Positions 1 to 10,764 of a DNA stretch of 64,000 bases are shown here, one piece after another. Below the pieces are notes generated by a model that worked only from the letters and a program-made list of their open reading frames with translations, was not told where the DNA came from and searched no databases. Position numbers and translations under genes: made by a program. The stretch comes from Charina bottae (lineage: Eukaryota > Chordata > Lepidosauria > Squamata > Charinaidae). Every line of letters begins with the position of its first letter. The first letter of the stretch is position 1. The stretch is taken from contig JALMGJ010000014.1 in the NCBI GenBank assembly GCA_023362775.1, positions 3,060,001-3,124,000 on the forward strand, read 5' to 3'.

Positions 1-304
1 TGCCGTATTTTGTGTGCAACCTTTGCTAAATGCACATTCCTGTGAACATATTCCTGTGCTAAGATACACATTCCTGTGAGATGCAAACTGTAATGCAACA
101 TCCAGGAAAGTTTGGATTTTGGCATGAAACTACCCTCTGGTTCAGGAACAGATTGCATACATTTACATCTAAAGGCAAAACTATTCAATGAATTTCTGTC
201 CCTTTCTGCGAGTGCGCATACCACATTGAGCTTCTTGGAAATCAGATGGGAATATATAATATTTTCAGGCATGCTAAAGACATGTCTTTGTCCACCCAAC
301 CAGA
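1..304. other. Unassigned non-coding sequence
   Basis: No repeat, exon or convincing reading frame is visible. A short word (ttcctgtg) recurs near 38, 51 and 70, but this is too little to call a repeat. Confidence 0.4.
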
Positions 305-670
305 TCAGATAGAATGGCCTTGCTTAAATTCCCTTACATGTTTCCATCTAGTGGGACGTAGGAAGCGTGCATAGTGGCCCCTGCCCTGTGGAACACTCTC
401 CCCTGGGGATCCTGCAGGCCCCTCCCCTTTTAGCCTTCCAGAAGACTGTAAAGAGCTGGCTGTTCCCCAGGGTGTTGCAAGAGGGTGAGATGGGAACCTG
501 GGGGTAGTTTTGTGGGAGGCATCTGAGGAGGATGGCTGAGGCAACAGGTGTTTGTTTTTATGGTTTTTATTGTTTCTTGGTTTTATTGTTGTGAGCCATC
601 CAGAGTTATGTTCTAAGATGGGCGGCCACGAAAAAAAATTCAAACAAACAAACAAACAAATAAATAAAAA
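305..670 (+). mobile_element. CR1/L2-group LINE, degenerate 3' end
   Basis: The plus strand around 376-405 still reads as the conserved C-terminal motif of CR1/L2-group reverse transcriptase proteins (A-P-A-L-W-N-T-L-P). It is followed by a leucine/arginine/lysine-rich stretch ending in a W-L-F-like motif, as in the intact-looking LINE at 12.5-13.8 kb. A 3' UTR follows with the hallmark 'gtgagccatccagagt...gatgggcggcca' segment and a tail of caaa/taaa units (about 633-670). Stops and frame changes show that it is dead. The 5' part is missing, as is usual for truncated LINE insertions. Assignment to the same broad family as the 12.5 kb LINE is an inference from the motif and tail. Confidence 0.7.
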
Positions 671-714
671 TATGATGTCTCTGCTTCAGGAAAGATTATG
701 AAAGAGGCACTGAT

Positions 715-725
715 GCTGTGTGTGT

Positions 726-757
<32 letters not shown>

Positions 758-758
758 A
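715..758 (+). repeat. (TG)n microsatellite
   Basis: About 20 TG dinucleotides with one interruption (tc). Confidence 0.95.
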
Positions 759-2580
759 TTCTTCACCTCTTTAACTTCAGTTCATGAAGGAAGAGGAAGA
801 TGAGGAGATGGAAACCAAAATACACTCCTTTCTTCTCCACCTTCCATATTACCCTCAAACGTTCAGCAAATTAACAAGGGTAAAAATATTCTGTAATGGC
901 GATCCATTCAATAAATCTATAGAAATGTCAAACTCAACAGAAGAGCTTTCAAGCTCATGAAAATCAATAGCAGGAGGGATTTTTCTAGAGACGTCTGGGT
1001 TACTACCCAATGCACCTTTCCTTCCACTTCTTTTTAATTTCTTGCCTGAGGGCTGAGAAGTCCAACAAGGCTGTTCTACGACAACTGCAAAAGGTTCTTA
1101 CTTGTAATGCCACCACATTTTCCAGGAAGTCTAATTAATATGCTGGAAGACATATGATGGAATACTAATTACCAGCAAGACATATGGAAAACATATGTCA
1201 AAAGGACATAAGGAGGATCTTTGAGAAAAGGGCACTTGAGGACATATTAATGTATTAATTGCACCAAGTTCTGGTTGAGAATGCTCTTTTGCTAGAAGTG
1301 CTAATGTTCTCTTGAATCATAAATGTCTGCTTTACTCCTGAAATACACACAGGCCTTCTCAGGTAGCCTTTTCCAACTCAGTGCTTTCCTTATATGCCAA
1401 ACTTCAATCATCTCCAGCATGGCCAAAATATAGATATTGAAATAATCCAACACACCTGGGGGTGGGCGGTGGGGGTGGGAGGGCACCAGATTAAAGGGGG
1501 TTTCTTTATAACTTCTATGATCAATTCAGGTATATAAAGTTAAGGTATATTCACCAGAAATGGAAGGAAAGGGTAGGAGTTTAAAATAATTTCTGCAAAA
1601 CTACATTTGATGTAGAAAGATATCCTAAAAACCTTAAATCAGCGTGTCCAGTTACCACTTAAACCTACTGAATCATTCATCTCATGTATCAGCTCTACAG
1701 GCAAGTAAAGGCAGAATATTATTCTTGCCTTTGGTCTTCATCATTGTCATGTCCTTTGTTTCCCCTCTAGACTACTTCCTTACATCTGGCTGACCTTGTC
1801 TGGACTCAGAAGTCATATTAGTACTTCGAGAGGAGACCCATAGGCTACTTTGGGAAGTTGAAATCTGCACTTCTTGTATTGTTGCCAAGAAAACAAAATT
1901 AATGCATCCTTGAAGTCACTAGGAGTCAGTCTTGATTTGAAGATTTTTCAGCACTACCTGAAAAATGCCCATGTCAAATTTGTCCCTTGTGAGTCTATGT
2001 CATAACACGGTAGAGAAGAGGATCATGATCTGGACATTTGGGAGAAGAAACAAGGACATCAGACCTCCAGAAATCAAAAGTGATGGGAACTTTACTGTTG
2101 AGTTCCCAGAATTCAGACTACTTGGCTGAGCTTCCACCTGTGGGGAACGAAGTGAAATTTCACTTCCAGGATAATCATGGTTACTACTAAACTATAACAG
2201 CACTGAGAAGAGCAGGATGAACAGGAGGTTTTGTTGCTCTGGCTCCCTCCTCCCACCATTCCAATGAATCTGAATGACAGAAAACGCTCACACTCATTCA
2301 CCCCATATTTAGGAAATGAATAGGAAGAAGAGTTGTAGCCTAGTTCACCCTGGATGTACAGGGTCCTGACTGGAAAGGATGGGAAGCAGTCTGACCAAAA
2401 CAGTTAAGCATTTCATCTCATCTCAGTCCTCCTTTATGTCAGATTCCTGGCTGAGTTAACTTTGGGGTTTGAGAAAATGGGAACAGAAGCAGAAAGAAAC
2501 CCCAGCTCAGTGACACAAGACCCAGAAGCCTCCAAAGCATGTCCAGGAAGTGGCCACAATCACACGGTCAAGGTGGTTTA
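759..2580. other. Unassigned single-copy-looking sequence
   Basis: No gene or recognisable repeat. The part at 1100-1220 holds several homeodomain-type words (ctaattaat, actaattacc) and three catatg/acatatg words within about 100 bp, which could mark a conserved regulatory element but proves nothing alone. Short open frames here have no recognisable similarity. Confidence 0.35.
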
Positions 2581-2740
2581 TTGACTGCGTAGCTTTTAAG
2601 GTGGTCCGATTCTAAGCAACGGGGAAGCAGATGTGTGACAGGAGTCCTGAATTCACCAAAGCAGGTTACACCTTTTCATTTTGGTGGCATCTCTCCCTGC
2701 TTTGGTGAATTCAGGACTCCTGTAAAGGCTACGCAGCCAA
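2581..2740. repeat. Foldback (inverted-repeat) element, asymmetric
   Basis: A perfect 27-bp inverted repeat lies at 2639-2665 and 2696-2722, with a 30-bp loop. Outside it are matching outer ends (ttgactgcgtagctttta near 2581; right end complementary with about three differences, near 2722-2740). The left side carries about 45 bp between outer and inner arms that the right side lacks. The layout fits a small non-autonomous DNA transposon or foldback element whose left arm gained, or right arm lost, a segment. I do not recognise the family and see no clean target-site duplication. Confidence 0.6.
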
Positions 2741-4027
2741 TGAAGCCCCTTGATGTCTATTTCTTAACGTTCATGCTGCATTCTTCTGCATCTGAGGTTA
2801 TCCGCACTCAAACCTTTTAAGAAGTGATGAGTACCTGGGAATTCCGAAATGCACTGTGAAACAAGGCTTATTGCCACTGTCTTGGATGCCAATATTTCAT
2901 GCCCTGGGCTTACAATTCTCAAGAATATGCTGAAAGGCCTCCGCCTTATTTGCCAGATCGAGAGTCACCATAGAAGAAACATGTAGTTAGCTTCTTCTGG
3001 GCTCTTCCACTTCAACCTTACGATGGTGGAGGGGATGATGGTTGAAAGATTCCCATGAAAAATATAGCATGTCAAGATAAAGGCTATGCTGATTATGTCT
3101 GACATGTTAATTTTCTATCTGCAGGAAGTAGTAATAGTAGACAACGATAGTGAAGATTCTACCTTCCTTTGATGGACAAAGAGGTGGGGGAATCATTCAC
3201 GCACTGGCTCTCTGCAGCCCTGAAGTGGCACGATCCAGAGAAAACGGAATTCTATTCAAAATCAAAAGTTATATTAATAATTAACTTATTTATATGGACT
3301 AGCTCTTTGTCTATTAAAAAGGCATATTAATAGAACTATCTCAGGCAGAGTTTCACAACCCCAATTGAGGGCTGGGGAATCAAACTCAGATGGCTATTTT
3401 GTCTGAGGTTGACATAATATTCCCAAGCTTGCTGTTGAGATTGTGAAAAGTAGGAACTTTTAAATATTATTAAGTTCCAGATTTTTTTTAAAAAAAACAA
3501 AGAGCTCCTGCTTGCATGGAGCCCAATAAATGGCCATTACTCGGCCACAATGCTTGGCTTTATCTTCGTGGTTTGGGGGAGACAGAGACTTTGTTAAAGG
3601 AGATCCCTTTTTTTTCCTTTAGCGATTCACAAGAGAGTCCTTACCTGTCCATTTGCGTCCCAAAGGATTACAGCCTTTTCATCAAGCTCGCTGCTTTGCG
3701 CACGACCCAAGGAAAGCTAGGAGGCTGTACAGTTATCTCCCTTGGTGTAATTCTAAACCATACAACCTACTACCTCAGCTTGGATACATGCAAGAAGTCA
3801 AAAAAATGTTGGGGGTGGGGGGAAAGAAAAAAAAGGAAAGGAAGGCACCCTCCTCCGGAGCCAACAAGACCAGCACAAGTGTCTTAGGGTTGGCCAGGAA
3901 TACAGCTGATCTCTACAAATCAATTAAATTGGGAATGCCTTGGATTCCCAGCTAAAGCACCATCAAATATCAGATCAATAGAGAGCAGACAATAACAAGC
4001 ATGGGAGGAGAAATAACAAGCCATCTT
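2741..4027. other. Unassigned non-coding sequence
   Basis: No recognised gene or repeat. Open frames near 3516-3955 overlap one another and show no family motif. Confidence 0.35.
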
Positions 4028-4071
4028 CAGGGAAAGAGAGGGAATTCTGCAGGGAAAGAGAGGGAATTCAA
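4028..4071 (+). repeat. Two-copy 22-bp tandem duplication
   Basis: Two adjacent copies of a 22-bp unit beginning cagggaaagagaggg, differing only in the last bases. Simple local duplication. Confidence 0.85.
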
Positions 4072-4285
4072 AGCACATTAAGGAGACATGTTGGCTTAAA
4101 AACCTTCCAAACTAGAACCCCTTATATTGTCTGGGCAAGATGCTAACCAATGGCCAACATTAAGGATGCATCTTCCAGCTGGCCAACCCAACACTGTTTT
4201 GCCAAGGTTCAGCCAGAATGGCAAATGATGCAATCGCCTTTAGCATTAGAGTCTCTGAGAGCTCCCCTTTCTAAGAGTCTAAAAG

Positions 4286-4605
4286 CATAGCTTTCCAAAC
4301 TGTGTGTCGGGACACGTTAGTGTGTCGGCTGCAGTGTCTGGGTGTGTTCCGGCTGCTGCTGCCTCCGAGCCCTGCCAGGATTCCGCACAGGTCCTAGTGC
4401 CTGCCTTGGGCCCTGCTGCCTCCAAACCTGCCCTGCCAGGATTCCGTGCAGGTCCTAGTGCCTGCCTTGGGCCTGGCTGCCTCCAAACCTGCTGTGATTC
4501 CACGCAGGTCCTAGTGCCTGCTTTGTGCCCTGCTGTAAGAGTGTGTCACAAAATGATGCATGTCTAAAAAGTGTGTCACCAACATGAAAAGTTTGGAAAG
4601 CTCTG
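4286..4605. mobile_element. Non-autonomous hAT-type element (MITE) with internal minisatellite
   Basis: The terminal inverted repeats read inward as 'catagctttccaaac' on the left and, on the other strand, 'cagagctttccaaac' on the right. Flanks are 'gtctaaaag' and 'gtctaaag', a slightly decayed 8-bp target duplication of hAT length. The same termini occur at 23829 and 30673 (with an exact 8-bp duplication at 30673), so this is a family. Inside, about 4357-4530, are three tandem copies of a 57-60-bp GC-rich unit ending with the word 'caggtcctagtgcctgc'. No transposase is encoded; the two short open frames on opposite strands are by-products of the tandem repeat. Confidence 0.8.
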
Positions 4606-4613
4606 GTCTAAAG

Positions 4614-5473
4614 TATCTCCTCAGCTTGGCTGCAAGTTGATTTTTTTAACTGATTTCATTTGAAATGTAGCTTGTTTCAAAATGTCATTTTCAGACATAA
4701 CTTTTGGGGCTAACGTTGTTGTAAGTTAGGCATTATTGCAAGTCTGAAAGAAGAGGCTAACTTTTGTGGTATGATATTATACTTTCAGTAGCAAAGTTGG
4801 CAATGGAGTTGATTGATAAATGGATCTCTGAGCTGGAACACATCAGGTGGCTCTTTTAGGCTGAGCAGTGGATAAGTGAAACAGCTCATATTTCCAAGAT
4901 GAAAAGGGAAAAGTAACAGGCAAATGAGTAAAAATGGGATAGAGCTGACTGCACAGTGGTTGGATAAAAACAGACAAAAATTTACAGTGCAAAGAACAGT
5001 GAACAATAATAACAGAGTGATGTTTTGCAAAACAGTGTAACTTAGGCTACAATGAAAAGAAAAACCACATCCAAGCTAAAATGAAATTTAACTGGAGTAA
5101 AAGGAAGAAAATTTTCCCACAACATTTTAAAGAGCAGGCTGACAGATTCCAACCGAATTGAGAGAAAAAGGTCATGAAATTATAGCACATGAGACCAAGA
5201 AGTTCAACCATCAGAATTAATAAGTGACATTGAGCTGCATCAACATGATTACTTTGACAGCATCATCCATTAAAAGAACTTCATCCTTTAAAAGAACTTT
5301 AGTCACTGTGCTAGTCACTCTGTAGCAAAATAACACTAAATCACATTTGGCCGTATCTAAAATCATTACATTCTCTTCTATTAGAATCCTTACTTTCAAT
5401 AGAAGCAACATTTTTATAAGAATGTTTGGTTCATCTTTACTTAATGAAAGGTGCTACCTGCTAATTTTGGTGG
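4614..5473. other. Unassigned non-coding sequence
   Basis: AT-rich sequence with no recognised gene or repeat. Confidence 0.35.
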
Positions 5474-5694
5474 AACTTACTCCAAAATGTCTATGAAGGT
5501 TCTCAGTCATCCAGGTGGAATTGTCTGTAGCTTGAATCATGTCAACTGGATTTCTATTTTCTCAGTGGAAATGTTTCGCTCCTTATCCAAGGAGCTTCTT
5601 CAGTCTAAGCTCCTTGGATAAGGAGCGAAACGTTTCCACTGAGAAAATAGAAATCCAGTTGACATGATTCAAGCTACAGACAACTTACTCCAAA
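5474..5694 (-). mobile_element. Short Penelope-like element insertion with hammerhead-ribozyme-like core
   Basis: A 13-bp exact direct repeat (aacttactccaaa) at 5474-5486 and 5682-5694 flanks the segment and looks like a target-site duplication. Inside are 77-nt inverted-repeat arms (5521-5597 and 5607-5683) that appear to differ at one base (a CpG-type change), with a 9-nt loop. On the minus strand from 5603 down to 5573 the order is CTGAAGA, then a 6-bp stem (GCTCCT/AGGAGC) with loop TGGATA, then GAAAC. That is the order and spacing of hammerhead conserved boxes (CUGANGA, stem II, GAAA). Penelope-like retroelements are known to carry hammerhead motifs in their terminal repeats and to insert in inverted arrangements. 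Calling this a Penelope-like element is an inference from that match. No reverse transcriptase is present. Confidence 0.65.
5573..5603 (-). ncRNA. Hammerhead ribozyme-like motif (probably a remnant)
   Basis: Conserved box CTGAAGA (complement of 5597-5603), perfect 6-bp stem II with 6-nt loop, then GAAAC (complement of 5573-5577). The other arm keeps stem II and GAAAC followed by gttt, the self-complementary ACGT expected of minimal stem III forms that act as dimers. In this arm the CpG has become CA, giving ACAT. No convincing helix I pairing is visible, so cleavage activity is doubtful. Confidence 0.5.
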
Positions 5695-5978
5695 GTAATT
5701 CCAAGTAGGTTTACCACCTGCATATCACCTATTACAGGCCTTAAACAAGTTTTCCCAGAAGCAAGATGTAAAACTGCCAAGATAATGATTATTGAAGTAC
5801 TACTGAATATTCACTACTCAAGTGGAGGAATCGCCTTTACAATGAGTTGCAAATGGTGTTTGAATAGTTGTCCTATAAACAATTTCTGTGGGATACGGCT
5901 GGGCAACACTTTGGATTTGCTTTGGAAGAGGTGCTGTGGAACACACCGCTGCGGGAATGCAGCCCAAGCTTGAGATCC

Positions 5979-6076
5979 ATTAAAGTAGCTATGTCTTTTT
6001 CCAGGATTGTGTCGCTGCTGTGGGAAGGCTTCTGCTACAGCTGTGTGATCCTGGAAGCAGATGTGGCTACTTTAAT
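5979..6076. repeat. Imperfect inverted repeat, possible small MITE
   Basis: The left end 'attaaagtagctatgtct' and a following 'ttccaggat' are mirrored at the right end by 'atcctggaag' and 'agatgtggctactttaat'. The roughly 28-bp arms match at most positions, with a core of about 45 bp. Family unknown; no certain target duplication. Confidence 0.45.
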
Positions 6077-6718
6077 GAGCCCTAAATAGATGCCATGCTA
6101 CTGTTCCCACATGTTGTGAACATCTAACTTTTACCCTAGCCATAGCACTATACAGCTCTAATCTGGTATTGGATTCATATGAAGAACGTTTGAAGAACGT
6201 TTGCACCAATAACATTTGATGACATCTCCCCTTAATTACTGAGATCTGAATTTTTCAGAATTTTGTGCTGCTATCTCCCCAACTTTTTTTTAAATGCAGA
6301 TATTAAGGTAACACAAGCACACACACACACACAAATACTTTCTATTTGGGGGGAAAGCTTCCCAAAAGTACAAACATAGGAGTAATATGCAAAAAAGGCA
6401 TTATATGAAAAGAATCATGGAAAGTTAGGATCTCTTTTTTTTTTTTAGAAACAAATTTCGCAAACTGATGCAAAAACAGCCGAAATTAACTTGAGGTTCA
6501 GGAAAAGCAGCGCAGGGCACTGCTGAAATTGACAAGTGACCCATTCGTTTAGGATGAGATGGAAGCAGGTGTTATGGAATGTGTCTCTGAAGGGGGAGGT
6601 GTTGTGGTGGATTTCAGTAATGCTGCTGGTTCTCAGGAAGGAGGGAGCACATTCCAAGGAGGAGGACAAGATAAAAGGAGACACAGTCCAGAAATGGAAT
6701 GTAGGAAAACTAAGAGGT
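6077..6718. other. Unassigned sequence with short CA repeat
   Basis: A short (CA)n tract lies near 6314-6333 and a T-run near 6433. A tandem 'gaagaacgttt' pair sits near 6181. Nothing else is recognised. Confidence 0.4.
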
Positions 6719-7100
6719 TCAAAATAGCCCTGCCCTAGAGCCTTCCCAGGTTATTTCCCCTTTGGTTAGGTAGAGTAGCTTCAGTCTGGCAAGATTATGT
6801 CTGTCATCATCATTGGCGATCACTCGTAGCCGAGTAAGATTGTCTTCCAAAGGTAAATTTTTAACGGTGAATCCGTAAGTGGCTATAAAGGCCAATTCTG
6901 GATCCGCACAACCTCCCGCAATGAGGGCATAGGTTTCCGGGTGGGAGACAGTCATGATGAGGGTTTGCCTGACGTGCCTTCCTTTTAGCTCTTTTCTCCT
7001 TTTCGCCCTGTACTCGTGCTTCTTCAAAGTCCATAGCGCCATTAATAAATTAATTAAATTAATAAATTAATAAAAAATAAATTAAATAATAAATTTATTA
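6719..7100 (+). repeat. Unidentified dispersed-repeat-like segment with AT-rich tail
   Basis: A compositionally distinct stretch (6760-7040) with retained CpGs is followed directly by a run of attaa/taaat units (7041-7100), as in a retroelement 3' tail. The minus strand holds a 107-codon open frame across it. I see no family motif in that frame and cannot name the repeat. The tail makes a LINE or SINE end in plus orientation the likeliest reading. Confidence 0.4.
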
Positions 7101-7429
7101 TGTCTGTATGGTGTAAGCAAAGTTTGGCTGAACTGATTCTCTGAAGTTCTTAGGCTGGGCCTGACAGCCTGGTTTTGCCACAGACCTGTCATCTCAACAG
7201 GGAGAGAGAGATGCTATTGGCTTACCCTTATCATGGGGTCATTCGGTGGTAATTCGAAGAGACTGCCCTCCCCATTCAAAACCCCTCCACCTTCTGTGTA
7301 TGCAGATGTTCTCCCAGCCCAGTAAGGATCTGCCTGCAAGAAAGTAGGCCCCATGCTCCTGAGTGTGTGGCCAGGATCCTCAATATCACTCCTTCGGGAA
7401 GTTTTGTTTTTTCTTTTAGGTTAACCATT

Positions 7430-7640
7430 GCCTCTAACGTACTTTTCCCCCATTTGGCAGAATCTCCTTGTTGATTTTAAAGTGATTTTCATCAATTATG
7501 TCTTTACCCAATTAGTGCAATTATAGATAATTATGTAATTAGGGTGAATATGTGCAGTCACATAATAACAATGTGACAATAGAGTATGTGCTGATGTCAT
7601 GAAGGCATTAGTGAGTAAATGCAGCCAGAATGGAAGTAAT
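7430..7640. other. AT-rich block rich in homeodomain-type motifs (candidate conserved element)
   Basis: Repeat-free, with several ATTA/TAATTA-type words close together (caattatg, cccaattagtgc, gataattatg, gtaattaggg) between about 7490 and 7545, plus tgacaatag and cacataataac. Such clusters are typical of developmental enhancers in vertebrate gene deserts. Function is inferred from motif density only. Confidence 0.3.
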
Positions 7641-8741
7641 GTCTGCAGCAGACCCCAAAGCTTCTCTTAAATTTGTATGCTTTGGTTTTTCTTTCGATTA
7701 ACTTGAGCTTTTTTTTTTAAGAAAAGAAAAAAGAAAAATAATTCTCCAAAACAATGTTTTAACAAGTAGAAACAATTATATATCCAATTTGTGTTGGATT
7801 GGCGAATATATCCAATGTGTGTTGAACCTGGAACGAGGAGAAAACTCATAACCAAAGAATACAATAATGATGTCAACACAGCAGAGATAGGCATGATAAG
7901 ACACTGCTTTGGGTGCATATGGAACGTTCTTGGATGTATTGGACACTGTTTGAGGATCTCCTACCTCAGGAGGTATAAGGCACTGTGGTTTCAGTTCCTC
8001 CTTCCTCCCTTTTGGATCCTGTGGTCTGAAATAGTGTTTGGAATAGCATTAGGGAATTAATATCCTATTTGCAATGCGGCATTTGACTGGCTGTGCTTGT
8101 TAGGGAATGTAGGAGTTGAAGTCCAAGATCTCTGGAAAATGCCAGGTCAGGAAAGGCTGAGGTTGGAAGGCTGAGAGGCAAAATGGAACTTGACATGGGA
8201 AAAGATCTCTTATAACGGACTAATACTACCTCGCTGAAGCTAAGCCATCTAGATGATGTCATCTATATGTCTATATGTCCATCATCTAGATGGGACATTG
8301 CTTGGAATTCTGGACCCACTGCTTTGAATTCCACCATGGGGAAAAATGAGGGGGGTACCAAGAAAGAAACAAAATGGTTCAGGGGGAAAGAAGGGCATGC
8401 ACAGCACATGGGAAACTAAGGAAATAAGATCTGAACTGATCTAGCAGGCCTCCAAATCATACCCACAATAAAGTTGCAGCCCACCAATCACTAGCAAGAG
8501 TTTAGCGGTTCTCCTCTACTCCGCCCCCATTCCCACCAGCAGATTCCATTTAGCGTGAAGCATGGCCACGGTGCCTTTGTGAAAGAGTTTTGTGAAATCA
8601 TGAACAGCCTGGAACATGGGAGCAGGGTAAGGAAGCTGTTATTCTGCAGATGCTTTGGACTACCATTCCATAAGTCCTTGCCATTGTTCATGGTGACAGG
8701 ACCAATCAGTTGCTGTCTGAAGCTTCTGCAGAGGACCAGCT

Positions 8742-8743
<2 letters not shown>
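7641..8743. other. Unassigned sequence with a degenerate MITE-like patch
   Basis: Around 8100-8160 the words 'gaatgtaggagttgaagtcc' and 'aagatctctgg' recall the palindromic MITE family seen at 36.7, 44.2 and 48.7 kb. The rest is unassigned. Confidence 0.3.

Positions 8744-8815
<72 letters not shown>
8744..8815 (+). repeat. Long (CT)n microsatellite
   Basis: About 36 uninterrupted CT units. The minus-strand 'RE' repeat peptide in this region is a by-product. Confidence 0.97.
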
Positions 8816-8818
<3 letters not shown>

Positions 8819-9659
8819 GAGGAACAGCACTTCACAAATTCCAGCTTAGGTTCATTGAGGAGGTACTGTAGAGGATGTTGCTGAGAGGGCATTGGGAGAA
8901 AGACCAGGAAGCTGAGGATGCTGGGAGATGCAGGTGGTGTGTGCACTGGAGAAAGGCCTCAATTTAGTGCTACAGTCAATATTTGCAGGCAGATGGTTCC
9001 AGCTTTAATCCAGCTATCTCTTGTTAAAAAAAAATCACAAATATCAGGGCCATTGGGGGTGAACGTGTTGCTGAAATGAGCCAATTCAAGGCAGCTTATA
9101 ATATCATTTTTTGTGTATATTTAGCTGGTATACACACATACTTTTCACAGTGCAGAGCTATTAATCACTTCTGCTGAGGAACAAGGTTCCTTAACTGTTA
9201 CCTGGCCAACAGCTACTCCATCCAGTTTCCTTTCATCCTACCTGGTTTTGAGTGTAATTTTAAGAATTGGTGCCTGAGCTTTCTTTTTTCCTCCTCCCTC
9301 CCTGCCCCCTTTCCCTTGTGCACTATGTTTTTAGAGGGCATGCTGTTGGTCTTCATGATAGAATAAATACACTTTAGTTAGTAATTAATCTATCACCAGT
9401 TTTTTTTTGCAAGTATATTTTGCATATCCAGTCTTTCTTCTTGTTCTACACCAGACAAAGAAAAATCTTCTTCCTGCCAGATTCTCTACCATCTTTTCAG
9501 TAGCTACTTCCAAATACTTAAGAACCATGATATACAGACATAATCCATGATCTACTTTGGGAATAGTAAACCAGAATGCAAATAAACAATGGGGCAATTA
9601 GGTTTCTTCATCTTTCAAAACTGATTCAGGAACTGGCTTAAGACAACCATCCTACTACA
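8816..9659. other. Unassigned non-coding sequence
   Basis: No recognisable gene or repeat; a short A-run lies near 9024. Confidence 0.35.
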
Positions 9660-9700
9660 AAAACCAGACCAAACCAAACCAAACCAAACCAAACCAAAAC
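9660..9700 (+). repeat. (AAACC)n pentanucleotide microsatellite
   Basis: About seven AAACC-type units, slightly irregular at both ends. Confidence 0.9.
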
Positions 9701-10128
9701 ATTGTGGGAAAGTGTTGCCTTCTGGAAGCTGAAAGCATCCATTAGTTCTGTTCCAATCCTAATGCAGTCAAGAAGAAATACCTACCAATGCTACCAAGAA
9801 GAGTAACACAAGGCAATCCATCTAGATATGACAGCTTGCAGACAGATAGGGAAAGAAAACTGGAATCCTTGCAGCTGTCCTAGTATTGTGGAACCACAAC
9901 TCAGAAACTCCATCCAGCATGTCCAAATGCCATGGCTGATCGTAGTTGCCATCCAATAACATCCGACTCACTGCAGGCTCCCCAGTTCTGCCTAAAATCT
10001 GGAATCCATGGCAGATGTTTTCCCTGATATATAAAGGAAGCAGGGGGGAGCCTCCTGCAGATAGTGTAATCAAGAATCTCATGTATTTCATCATTCCATG
10101 CAAGCTATGAAATCTGGAATTGACTACC
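9701..10128. other. Unassigned non-coding sequence
   Basis: No recognisable gene or repeat. Confidence 0.35.
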
Positions 10129-10220
10129 AAAAGGAAGGAAGGAAGGAAGGAAGGAAGGAAGGAAGGAAGGAAGGAAGGAAGGAAGGAAGGAAGGAAGGAA
10201 GGAAGGAAGGAAGGAAGGAA
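10129..10220 (+). repeat. Long (GGAA)n microsatellite
   Basis: About 23 near-perfect GGAA units. Long GGAA arrays can bind ETS-type factors, but nothing here shows such a role. Confidence 0.97.
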
Positions 10221-10585
10221 AGGGTAGTTTGGTTGGTTGTACCCATTCAGTGGAGGGTGTTATTAATGTTTGATGAAATCTCCAAAATCAGAATATGGAA
10301 GACTGGGTAGGGTGATCGGTGACAAACGGGACAGGAAGCCTTGGACGTTCAAACTGGCAGACTAAGATCACAAACCCTCCAGAGACTGGACTGCAACTCC
10401 CACAATCCCTTGCCATTGGCCTTGCTCGCTAGGGCAAATGGGGATGGAAATCCCAAATAGCTGTAAATCAGAAGGAAGCACATTCCTGGACACACACAAA
10501 AAGGAGTTCTCTGAAATAAATACACATGTGCTCCTGATTTGGCTCAAGGAAGGTTGCTATGCTTCCAGTGGTTGGAAAAGAGGAG

Positions 10586-10764
10586 ACGCTCAGCAATGGC
10601 GCATTTGCTTTGCATACAGAAAGGGCCTGGTTCAGTCCCAGGTAGGGCTGGGAAGGATGCTGATCTGACACTTTGCAGAACTGCTGCTAGCCAGAGGAGT
10701 CACTGCTAAGTTAGATGAACCTATGACTTGTTCAGGATAAGGCAGCTCCTCTATGTTCATCCAA
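10586..10764 (+). mobile_element. tRNA-derived SINE (older squamate family), diverged
   Basis: The head resembles a tRNA gene: a box A-like 'gctcagcaatgg', then 'tttgctttgcatacagaaag', then a box B-like 'ctggttcagtccc'. The body ends with 'gataaggcagctcctctatg', a segment I recognise as typical of old reptilian SINE copies ('agatgaacctatgact...ggataaggcagctcc'). Diverged copies of the same head lie on the minus strand at 46.4 and 49.7 kb. No gene for a functional tRNA is implied. Confidence 0.6.

Noticed and set aside
4304..4567. 87-codon alanine/proline-rich frame
   Set aside because: It is the minisatellite inside the hAT MITE read through; an opposite-strand frame exists over the same bases.
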